From: Gemmatimonadota bacterium
GTDB taxonomy: Bacteria > Gemmatimonadota > Gemmatimonadetes > Gemmatimonadales > Gemmatimonadaceae
Assembly (NCBI GenBank): GCA_025359135.1
Contig: JANYHJ010000161.1
Location: forward strand, 1 to 32,205
Reading direction: 5' to 3'
Length of the DNA: 32,205 nucleotides
The notes under the pieces are model-generated. The model worked only from the letters and a program-made list of their open reading frames with translations, did no database searches and was not told the origin of the DNA. The translations under genes were made by a program, and so were the position numbers. Below, piece by piece: positions 24,488 through 32,205 of this stretch. Position 1 is the first letter of the stretch, and each line of letters begins with the position of its first letter.

Positions 24488-26173
24488 ATGGCCCAGCTCG
24501 ATCGCCTCCTCTCGGTGATGGTCACCAACAAGGCGGACTCCATCCAGATCGTGGAGGGGGACGTCGCGAAGATGTTGATGGCCGTCGGTGAACCGCGCCC
24601 GATGACCAAGGCGCCGTTGACCGGTCCGCAGGTGCTGGCGCTGCTCTCGGAGATCGCGCCGACGGAAGACCGCGCCAAGCTGAGCTCGGGACAGGGTACG
24701 ACCTTCCGGTACGACAACGAGGACGGGACGTTCGGGGTGCGCGTGCGGAAGAGCGACACGGGCTGGATGGTGAGCCTCGCGGTGGACGCGCACGGCGACT
24801 TCCAGCGGATGACGGGGTCGTTCCGCTCGATGGGCGACGTGGGGGCGGCGCCGGCTACGCCGAGCAATGGAGCGCCGGTGGCGCCACCGCCGCTCGCCGC
24901 GCCCGCGGCGCCGGCCGGGTTCGCTGCAGCGAGCGCGACCCCCGGCCTTCGCCAGTCGCGCATCATCCGCATGCAGAGCACGGTGCCCACGGAAGAGGCG
25001 AAGGTGGAGATCGACGCGCTGCTGACGTTGCTCGTGCAGAAGGGCGGCTCGGACCTGCACCTGCGCGTCGGGGAGCCGCCGGTCATCCGCCTGCACGGCG
25101 AGATGATGCGCATCGAGGGCAAGCGGCCGATCGAGGACGAGATGCTGCGGGCGATGCTGTTCGCGATCATGCCCGAGAAGAACAAGATGGAGTTCGCGGA
25201 GACCAACGACTCGGACTACGCGTACGAGATCGAGGGCGTGGCGCGCTACCGCGCCAACGCGATGATGGAGCGGAAGGGCATGGCGGCGGTGTTCCGCGTC
25301 ATTCCCGCGACCGTGGTGACCGTCGAACAGATGAAGGTCACGCAGGAGGTGCAGAACCTCTGCTACCTGACCAAGGGGCTGGTGCTGGTGACGGGCCCGA
25401 CCGGGTCGGGCAAGTCGACGACGCTCTGCGCGCTTGTCGACCTCGTGAACCGTTCGCGCACGGACCACATCATCACGATCGAAGACCCGATCGAGTTCGT
25501 GCACCCGAACAAGAACTGCATCGTGACGCAGCGGCAAGTGGGCGTGCACACGAATTCGTTCAAGAGCGCGCTGCGCGCGGCGCTGCGCGAAGATCCGGAC
25601 ATCATCCTCGTGGGCGAATTGCGCGACCTCGAGACGACGGCGATCGCGATCGAGACCGCGGAAACGGGCCACCTCGTCTTCGGCACGCTGCACACGACGA
25701 CGGCGCCGAGCACGGTGGACCGCATCATCGACCAGTTCCCCGCGGACCGTCAGGACCAGGTGCGCACGATGTTGTCGGAGTCGCTCAAGGGCGTGATTTC
25801 GCAGACGCTCTGCAAGAAGATCGGCGGCGGCCGCGTGGCGGCGCGCGAGATCATGCTCGGCATGCCGGCGATCTCGAACCTGATCCGCGAAGGCAAGACG
25901 TTCCAGTTGCCCGGCGTGATCCAGACGTCCAAGCGACTCGGGATGTTGACGCTCAACGACGCGCTCATCGAGTACGTGAACGACAAGGTGGTGGAGCCGA
26001 AGGAAGCGTACATGAAGGCGGTGGAGAAGGTCGGCTTCCTCAACCAGCTCAGGCAGAACGGGCACGACACCAGCTTCATCGAGAGCGAAGAGGGGATGGG
26101 GAGTGCCAACACGCCGCCGGGCGGTGCGAAGCCGGGCGAGAAGACGCCGGCACGGCCGCCGCTCAAGCGGTAG
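24488..26173 (+). CDS. pilT: PilT-like type IV pilus retraction ATPase with duplicated N-terminal domain
   Basis: 561-residue hexameric motor protein, far longer than usual PilT (about 345-375). Residues about 173-530 are a complete PilT: PAS-like N-domain (IDALLTLLVQKGGSDLHLRVG), Walker A GPTGSGKST (303-311), the Asp box TIEDPIEFVH, Walker B DPDIILVGELRD, His box AETGHLVFGTLHT and the PilT signature IREGKTFQLPGVIQTS. Ahead of it, residues about 4-98 look like a second, degenerate copy of the N-domain (LDRLLSVMVTNKADSIQI), joined by an Ala/Pro-rich linker (about 100-165). The tail from about 535 is Pro/Gly/Lys-rich. No other pilus gene lies beside it, though a GspE-N-domain protein is 11 kb away. 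Core assignment is firm; the duplication is by-eye alignment. Confidence 0.9.
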   Translation: MAQLDRLLSVMVTNKADSIQIVEGDVAKMLMAVGEPRPMTKAPLTGPQVLALLSEIAPTEDRAKLSSGQGTTFRYDNEDGTFGVRVRKSDTGWMVSLAVDAHGDFQRMTGSFRSMGDVGAAPATPSNGAPVAPPPLAAPAAPAGFAAASATPGLRQSRIIRMQSTVPTEEAKVEIDALLTLLVQKGGSDLHLRVGEPPVIRLHGEMMRIEGKRPIEDEMLRAMLFAIMPEKNKMEFAETNDSDYAYEIEGVARYRANAMMERKGMAAVFRVIPATVVTVEQMKVTQEVQNLCYLTKGLVLVTGPTGSGKSTTLCALVDLVNRSRTDHIITIEDPIEFVHPNKNCIVTQRQVGVHTNSFKSALRAALREDPDIILVGELRDLETTAIAIETAETGHLVFGTLHTTTAPSTVDRIIDQFPADRQDQVRTMLSESLKGVISQTLCKKIGGGRVAAREIMLGMPAISNLIREGKTFQLPGVIQTSKRLGMLTLNDALIEYVNDKVVEPKEAYMKAVEKVGFLNQLRQNGHDTSFIESEEGMGSANTPPGGAKPGEKTPARPPLKR

Positions 26174-26188
26174 CTGGCGCGGCGCGCG

Positions 26189-28550
26189 CTACTCGTACGC
26201 CAGCGCCGCCGCCGTCGTGATCCGCATGGCCCGCAGCGCCGGCCAGAGGCAGGCGACGAACGATACCACCAGCACGACGCCCAGCCACGCGACGACGCCG
26301 AACGCGTCGGGTACGAGCGTCACCGGGACCTCGAACATGATGCGCGCGAAGGCGCGTTCGAGGATCACGCTCATCGGCAGCGAGAGCGGAATGGCCAGCG
26401 CCCAGCCGAGCAGCGTGACGACGAGTCCCTCGACCTGGATCATCGTGAGGATCGCGCCGTGGCGCGCACCGATGGCGCGCAACACGCCGATCTCGCGCGT
26501 GCGCTCGAGCACGCCCAGGCTCATCGTGCTCGCCAGCCCGAGCCCGCCCACGATGATCATCAGCTGCGACATGAGTCCGAGGAACGAGGCCACCATCAGC
26601 AGGTGATCCTCGAGCGCCCCGCGTCCCGCCTGCACGAGGTTGGTTGACGACACGAGCAGATTCGCGGCCTCGTAGCGCGCGCGGATGCGCTGGATGAAGT
26701 CGGCTTGCGCCGCCGCGCTCATCGGCGTGAGTCGCAGCGCGACCGCGCCTGCCGAGCTGTCGCCGGTCGCGCGCGCGAGCGCACCGCGCGTGACGTAGGC
26801 GCCCGCGGACGGGCCCGCGCCCACGATGCCGACGACTCGCCACGTGCGCGCCTTGCCTGCGATGAGCAACTGCACGCGCGCACCGAGCTGGAGCGCCGGT
26901 TCGTCCTCGAGCAACCGCGGCGTGACGACCATGCCTTCGCTGTCGGACGCGGCCAGCCACCGTCCCGCCGACGCCGGAAAGGACACGAGCCTCGTGTCAG
27001 CGGGCAGCGCGGTGACGACAAACGCCGAGCGTGGCAACGAGTCATCACCGACCACGGCCGCACGTGCGCCACTCCACGCTTCCGCGTGCTCGACGCCGGG
27101 TTCGCTCATCGCGAGTGCCACGAGTGCAGCGCCCTCGTGGCGCTGCTCGAACCGCACCGAGAGTTGGTAGCGCAGTTCGTCCTCGTAGAGCGTGCTCACC
27201 GAGTCGCGGATCGAAGCGCGCAGGTTGAGCGCGCCGAGGAAGACCGCGCCGCCCGTCGCGAGCGTGAGCAGGGTGAGCACCATGCGCTCGCGCTTGCGGA
27301 ATGCATTGCGGAGCGAGAGCAGGAGCGGGCGCGCGAGCCCGCTGGCGCCGAAGAGCCGGCCGGCGGCCGTCGCGGGCGCACTGCCGAGTCCAGTATCGCG
27401 GAGCGACTCGGAGACGCTCACCGCGCAGCCACGCCGCACCGGCACGAGCGCCGCCAACACCGGCAAGAGCGCGCCTGCCACCAGCTGCACCGCAAACGAC
27501 CACCGCGGAATCGGCGTGGCGCCAACCTCGAAGTTGAGCATCGACGCCGAGAACTGCGCATACGCGCGCCCGATCACGGCGGCCAGCGGAATGGCCACGA
27601 TGCACGCGACCAGCCCGAGTCCCAACGACAGCCCGAGATACATGACCGTGAGCTGTTCCGGTGACGCGCCCAGCGTCTTCATGATGCCGATCTCACGCTG
27701 CTGGCCGGCGAGCATGCCGGTCACGAGGTTGACGACGAGAAAGCCGCTCAGGAGCAACAGCAGCAGTCCGAACGCGCCCTGCGTGTAGAGCAGCGAGTCC
27801 ATCTGCGCCTGGTGCTCGTGTCGCCCGGGCACGGGCACGACGACATCGCGCACGCGAGCGCCGGCGCCCTCGGCCACGACGCGCACGCGCGCGGCCACGC
27901 GTCGAATGGCATCGCGATCGTCCGCGTGTTCGCGTACCACGATGCGCAGTTCGTTGGGCGTCGAGTCGCCGCCAAGCGCCACGATCGTGGCGGGAGTCAC
28001 GAAGCCGTAGACGACGTGCTCCATCCAGCCGGGGGGGAGCGTGCCGTCCCGCGCCATGCCGGTGACCGGCAACATGAGTGGTGCGCCCTCGCCAAGTCGC
28101 AGCGAGACCGTTCCGCCCGGATGCACGTTGGCGAAGTTGGCGGACGAGTGTTCGATCACAAACGCGCGGTCGGGAGGTGGCCAGGTCCCCGAGTCTCCGG
28201 CTACGCGGCCGATGGTGTGCGTCGCGATATCGGCGGAGACGAAGAGCATGGCGGTGCGCGCGGTGCTGTCACTTGTGACGGTGCCCATGACCGTGCGCCG
28301 CGACTCGGCTGCCCTGAGCTCGGGCATCGCGCGCACGGCAGCGAGCACCGGCGCAGTGACGGCGTCCATGCGCAGCGTGGCGGACGGCGGGTTGGTGCCG
28401 AGGAATCCCTCGACCGTCACGCGACGGAGGAGTGCCCACGTGTCGAGCACGCTGCCCGCTCCCGCGATGCCGATGGCGATGGCGACGATCACGAGCGCCG
28501 TACGCGCACCGTGGAGGCGCACGTCGCGCCAGACCTTGAGCACGCGGAGG

Positions 28551-28558
<8 letters not shown>
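26189..28558 (-). CDS. MacB/FtsX-type ABC transporter permease (YbbP-like)
   Basis: 789-residue inner-membrane permease with two FtsX modules, similar in size and plan to E. coli YbbP (804). TM1 is at about 20-40, followed by a large extracytoplasmic domain. Three TM segments at about 265-385 come next, with the motif QQREIGIMKTLGAS between them. A fifth TM at about 428-448, a second extracytoplasmic domain and three C-terminal TM segments complete the protein, with the matching motif RTREIGVLRAIGAR. It is expected to use ATP hydrolysis by the adjacent ATPase for mechanical work on a lipid, peptide or envelope substrate, not for classic membrane transport. Start ATG at 28558 overlaps the ATPase gene by eight bases. 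The stop is 15 bases from the convergent pilT stop. Confidence 0.87.
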
Positions 28559-29264
<706 letters not shown>

Positions 29265-29317
29265 GGTGACGGCGGACTCGTGTGGACTGGGCGAGCGGCG
29301 GAAGGCCGGCGCCTCGA

Positions 29318-29390
29318 GCGACAAGCACAAGCGACAAGCACAAGCGACAAGCGACGGGCGTCTGGCGACAGGCGAGAAGCGACAAGGCGA
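29318..29390. repeat. Short tandem repeats in an intergenic gap
   Basis: The 13-base unit GCGACAAGCACAA occurs twice in perfect tandem (29318-29343) and a third time in part (to 29353). Irregular GCGACA/GCGAGA words continue to about 29390. It lies in the 282-bp gap between the minus-strand ABC ATPase and the plus-strand DUF1579-like gene. Nothing else in the gap looks like a gene. The purine-rich bias of the plus strand is marked. Confidence 0.7.
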
Positions 29391-29452
29391 AGGGTAGGAG
29401 CGGCATGCGTTCGGCGATACCGCCCCGCGCGCCGTTCACCGGCGCCGATCGA

Positions 29453-29467
29453 CCATTCGGCGAATGG
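29453..29467. promoter_or_regulatory. 15-bp palindrome, candidate operator
   Basis: CCATTCG G CGAATGG is a perfect 7-bp inverted repeat with a one-base centre, 79 bases upstream of the ATG at 29547. It is AT-richer than its surroundings, as operators often are. No nearby regulator with a known matching site is recognised, so the role is open. Confidence 0.35.
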
Positions 29468-29546
29468 CGCGTGGTTCGCGCGCGCGTTGCGCGACAGGTT
29501 GCCTCACGTCGCCTGAGCACCACCACACTCTCCCGGAGTCCATCGC

Positions 29547-30143
29547 ATGATGTCCCGCTCGCTGATGCTCGCCGCCCTCGTCGCGTGCGCGCCGCTCGCC
29601 GTCCACGCGCAGCACGCCAGCCCATCCGCCGACGCCGGCGTGCGCGCGCCGCAGGAAGCACGTCAGTTCGACTTCCTGATCGGCCAGTGGGAGCTGAAGG
29701 TGACGCCGAAGGTCAACTCGCTCGCGGCGAAGATCCACGGCGTGCCGAAGATGACCGGGCTCTGGAAGGCCTGGCGGGCGATGGACGGGTGGGGCATCGA
29801 GGACGAGCTGCGCATCGTCGACGCGTCGGGCAACCCGAAGGCGCTCTCGCACGTGCTGCGCGTGTTCGATCCGGAGTCGAAGCACTGGAAGAACGTCGCG
29901 GTCGACGCGTACAACGGCGCCGTGTCGCAGAGCACCGCCGCGTGGGATGGCGCGGTGATGCTCGTGAGCGGGCAGGGCACGGACGGCGACGGGAAGGCGT
30001 ACCACTCGCGTGTCGTGTTCCGCGACATCACGCCGAACAGGTTCAGCTGGCGTGCGGATCGCTCGTACGACCTGGGCAAGACGTGGACCGAAGGGGTGCT
30101 CACGATCGAGGCGAAGCGCAGTTCGGCAGTCGCGGCACGTTAG
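29547..30143 (+). CDS. Secreted DUF1579-like protein
   Basis: 198-residue protein of unknown function. A signal peptide is clear (about 1-22, MLAALVACAPLAVHAQ). After a short linker comes FDFLIGQWELKVTP, the opening typical of DUF1579-like/lipocalin-like beta barrels, then alternating strands (ELRIVDASG, HVLRVFDPESKHW, YHSRVVFRDITPNRFSWRAD, KTWTEGVLTIEAKR). The start is ATG at 29547 (a second ATG is the next codon). CCGGAG lies about 10 bases upstream. Proteins of this kind often occur near histidine kinases or peptidases in soil bacteria, but no specific role is established. It is 58 bases before the histidine kinase start and could share its transcript. Confidence 0.75.
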   Translation: MMSRSLMLAALVACAPLAVHAQHASPSADAGVRAPQEARQFDFLIGQWELKVTPKVNSLAAKIHGVPKMTGLWKAWRAMDGWGIEDELRIVDASGNPKALSHVLRVFDPESKHWKNVAVDAYNGAVSQSTAAWDGAVMLVSGQGTDGDGKAYHSRVVFRDITPNRFSWRADRSYDLGKTWTEGVLTIEAKRSSAVAAR

Positions 30144-30201
30144 CCACGCGTCGATGACCCGCGCCCTTGCCGGAGCCAGCTCCCGGCGGGAAGCTTCGCC
30201 C

Positions 30202-31272
30202 ATGCGTCGCACCTGGATCTGGCTGCAACTGCTGCTCGGCTGGCTGCCGGTGTGCGTGCTGTACGCGGCGATGATCCTGGCCGCGCACCCGCCCACGGGG
30301 GTGCATGCCGCAGCGTTCGCGGCCGTGACGGCCATCGTGCCCGCGGCACTGCTCGGTCTCCTCGTGCGCCGCGTGACGCAGAGGGTGCCCTGGCCGATCC
30401 CGTTCCAGGCCTGGTTCGCCCTCCTGCACCTGGGGGCGGCCGCGATCTATTCAATCACGTGGTATGCGTCGGCCATCGTCGTCAACATCGCGCTGCGGCA
30501 TCTGGCCGGTGCGCCACACGAGTTGAGCGCGGCGCCGGTGATTCCGTTTCTCGTCGTGGGCGTCTGGCTCTACGTCATGATCGCGGGCATCTCGTATGCC
30601 ATCGATGCCACGGAGCGCGCGGCCCGTTCCGAAGCGGCGGCGGCACGCGCGCAGCTCGGCGCCCTCCGCTCACAGCTGCACCCGCACTTCCTCTTCAACA
30701 CGCTGCACACGGTGGTGCAACTCATCCCGCGCGATCCGGCGCGGGCCGCCGAGGCGGCGGAGCAAGTGGCCGCGCTGCTGCGCACGGCGGTCGGTGAGAT
30801 GCGCGATGAAGTCACGCTCGAGGAGGAGTGGAACTTCGTGTCGCGCTACCTCGACCTCGAGCGCATGCGCTTTGGCGACCGGCTGCGCGTCGTGACCGAC
30901 ATCCAGCCCTCGGTGCAGTCGCTGCTCGTGCCGTCGTTCGCGTTGCAGACGCTGGTGGAGAACGCCGTGCGACACGGCGCGCAGCCGCGCATCGAACCCA
31001 CGACGCTGCACGTAGACGCCGCGATGGAGCGCGGCCGGCTCGTGCTGCGCGTGCGCGACGACGGCGCGGGCGCCACGGCCGACGCGCTCCGCGGTGAGCG
31101 GGCGTCAGGCGAGCGTGTGCGCGACGCCGGCACGGGACTCGCCCGGCTGCGCGAGCGCATCGCGGTCATGTACGGCGCCGTGGCGACGCTCGACGTGACG
31201 CCGGGAACCAGCGGCGGCGTGAGTGCGATGCTCGCGCTACCGCCGCGCTACGCCAGCGACGCGGACGCATGA
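30202..31272 (+). CDS. LytS/YpdA-type sensor histidine kinase
   Basis: 356-residue membrane sensor. Four TM segments fill the first 135 residues (LQLLLGWLPVCVLYAAMILA first), with little extracytoplasmic sequence, so the signal is probably sensed in or at the membrane. The phospho-acceptor region has the family motif QLHPHFLFNTLHTVVQL. The ATPase part shows the N-box LVENAVRHG and a reduced G1/G2 region (VRDDGAGA, GTGLARLRERI). Start ATG at 30202 puts TM1 at the N-terminus; ATG at 30154 would add 16 residues and cannot be excluded. The stop overlaps the response regulator ATG by four bases, so the two proteins form a cognate pair. Confidence 0.92.
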   Translation: MRRTWIWLQLLLGWLPVCVLYAAMILAAHPPTGVHAAAFAAVTAIVPAALLGLLVRRVTQRVPWPIPFQAWFALLHLGAAAIYSITWYASAIVVNIALRHLAGAPHELSAAPVIPFLVVGVWLYVMIAGISYAIDATERAARSEAAAARAQLGALRSQLHPHFLFNTLHTVVQLIPRDPARAAEAAEQVAALLRTAVGEMRDEVTLEEEWNFVSRYLDLERMRFGDRLRVVTDIQPSVQSLLVPSFALQTLVENAVRHGAQPRIEPTTLHVDAAMERGRLVLRVRDDGAGATADALRGERASGERVRDAGTGLARLRERIAVMYGAVATLDVTPGTSGGVSAMLALPPRYASDADA

Positions 31273-32003
31273 GCGTGCGCGTGCTGATCGCCGACGACGA
31301 GCCGCTCGCCCGGCAGGGACTGCGTGACCTGCTCGCGGCGCACGAATGGGTGACGGTCGTGGGCGAGGCCGCGCATGGGCCCGCCGCCGTGGAAGCGATC
31401 AACGCGCACCAGCCGGACCTCGTCTTCCTCGACATCCAGATGCCGGGCCTGCTCGGCACCGAGGTGCTGGGGCGCGCGACGCATCAACCGCACGTGGTGT
31501 TCACGACGGCCTACGCCGAACATGCGGTCACGGCCTTCGAACTTGGTGCGCTCGACTACCTGCTCAAGCCGTTCGGCGCCGCACGGCTCGCGACCGCGAT
31601 GACGCGTGTGCGCGCCGCGCTCGGCGAACCGGCAGCGACGCCTGCCCTCGACCGGCTGGGCGAGGCGCTCAGCCAGCGACCGATGACGCGCCTCTTCGTG
31701 CGCGTGGGCAACGCGCTCACCCCGGTGCCAGTTGAACGGGTGGACTGGTTCGAGGCCGACGGTGACTATGTGATCGCGCATGCCGGCGCCGCACGCCACC
31801 TCCTGCACGTCTCGCTCAACCGACTCGAGGGGCGACTCGACCCGTCGCGCTTCCAGCGTATTCACCGCGCGCACCTCGTGAACCTCGCGTCGGTGCGCAC
31901 CTTCCGGCGCGTGGATGGTCGTCTCGTGGCCGAACTGCACGACGGCACGCGATTGCCGGTGAGCCGCGCGAAGGCGCAGGAGATCCGCGCACAGGGCGCA
32001 TAA
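31269..32003 (+). CDS. LytTR-family response regulator
   Basis: 244-residue transcription factor partnered with the overlapping LytS-type kinase. Receiver domain (about 1-120): acidic pocket ADDEP, phospho-acceptor Asp in LVFLDIQMPG, Thr in VFTTAYAEHA and Lys in DYLLKPFG. C-terminal LytTR DNA-binding domain (about 140-240): VDWFEADGDYVIAH, the central strand LEGRLDPSRFQRIHRAHLVNL and the end LPVSRAKAQEI. Targets are unknown; LytTR sites would be expected upstream of the regulated genes. Confidence 0.94.
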   Translation: MSVRVLIADDEPLARQGLRDLLAAHEWVTVVGEAAHGPAAVEAINAHQPDLVFLDIQMPGLLGTEVLGRATHQPHVVFTTAYAEHAVTAFELGALDYLLKPFGAARLATAMTRVRAALGEPAATPALDRLGEALSQRPMTRLFVRVGNALTPVPVERVDWFEADGDYVIAHAGAARHLLHVSLNRLEGRLDPSRFQRIHRAHLVNLASVRTFRRVDGRLVAELHDGTRLPVSRAKAQEIRAQGA

Positions 32004-32045
32004 CGCGCGCTGGACAGCACGTGCGCGCCCTCGTTCCTTTCGGGC

Positions 32046-32205
32046 ATGGCCGCCACCGACATCGACACCCTGCGCACGCAGCTGCGCGACCGCTACCGGA
32101 TTGAACGCGAGCTCGGGCGCGGCGGCATGGGGACCGTCTACCTCGCGCGCGAACTCGGGCTCGACCGGCTCGTGGCGCTCAAGGTGCTGCCCTCGTCGGT
32201 GTCGG
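32046..32205 (+). CDS. PknB-type Ser/Thr protein kinase (5' part only)
   Basis: Only the first 53 codons are in the window. They encode the start of a eukaryotic-type kinase domain: [19 protein letters not shown] is the glycine-rich ATP loop, and VALKVL contains the ATP-orienting lysine. The ATG at 32046 is 42 bases after the response regulator stop. Length, membrane anchor and sensor domain lie outside the window. Confidence 0.93.
   Translation, partial: MAATDIDTLRTQLRDRYRIERELGRGGMGTVYLARELGLDRLVALKVLPSSVS

Noticed and set aside
23372..26065. 897-codon minus-strand open frame opposite the CDF and pilT genes
   Set aside because: It spans two well-defined genes and the gap between them and has biased His/Arg/Asp composition without motifs.
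29318..29390. Possible CRISPR array
   Set aside because: Units are only 13 bases, adjoin without spacers and decay irregularly; no cas gene is present.

Overview
The window is a gene-dense, very GC-rich stretch of bacterial chromosome with strong G/C preference at third codon positions. No phage, plasmid, insertion sequence, CRISPR array, tRNA or rRNA was recognised. The gene content is that of a diderm bacterium: a heptosyltransferase-type GT9 enzyme, a SurA-like periplasmic chaperone, FtsEX with an EnvC-like partner, and a PilT-type ATPase. High GC, parvulin-rich envelope biogenesis, LytS/LytTR signalling and a PknB-type kinase would fit Gemmatimonadota or a similar phylum. That placement is inference from gene style, not a phylogenetic result.

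Region 1 (1-11654, minus strand) is one long, tightly packed run. It reads lepA, a GT9/WaaF-like transferase, a ROK sugar kinase, a PfkB kinase, a GHKL ATPase with a STAS-like N-terminus, a STAS-like protein with a winged-helix tail, a 100-residue beta-barrel-like protein, a PLP trans-sulfuration enzyme, ftsE, ftsX, an envC-like gene, and nfo (endonuclease IV, cut by the window edge). Eight junctions after the GT9 gene overlap by 1 or 4 bases (ATGA, GTGA or TGATG), so translational coupling is likely across unrelated functions. The nfo gene carries an unusual Lys/Ala-rich N-terminal tail of about 60 residues.

Region 2 (11772-16057, plus strand) holds an orphan protein with two tandem N-terminal repeats and a C-terminal GspE-type N-domain but no ATPase domain. 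It is followed by a DUF58 protein and a BatA-like membrane protein with a von Willebrand A-like motif. The last two are separated by an imperfect inverted repeat with about 25-bp arms that looks like a dispersed palindromic element.

Region 3 (16087-24409, plus strand) holds mfd, two parvulin-type foldases (a lipoprotein and a SurA-like protein) separated by two strong hairpins, pdxA directly behind the SurA-like gene as in E. coli, and a His-rich CDF zinc/cation exporter.

Region 4 (24488-26173, plus) is a PilT-like ATPase whose N-terminal domain appears duplicated in degenerate form. It converges on a YbbA/YbbP-like ABC exporter pair on the minus strand (26189-29264).

Region 5 (29265-32205, plus) starts with a 282-bp gap containing short tandem repeats and a 15-bp palindrome. 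It continues with a secreted DUF1579-like protein, a LytS-type histidine kinase overlapping its LytTR response regulator, and the first 53 codons of a PknB-type Ser/Thr kinase.

The best candidates for something new are the STAS/GHKL/winged-helix pair, the orphan GspE-N protein, the PilT with a duplicated N-domain and the histone-like tail on Nfo. No complete previously undescribed defence or metabolic system is evident.
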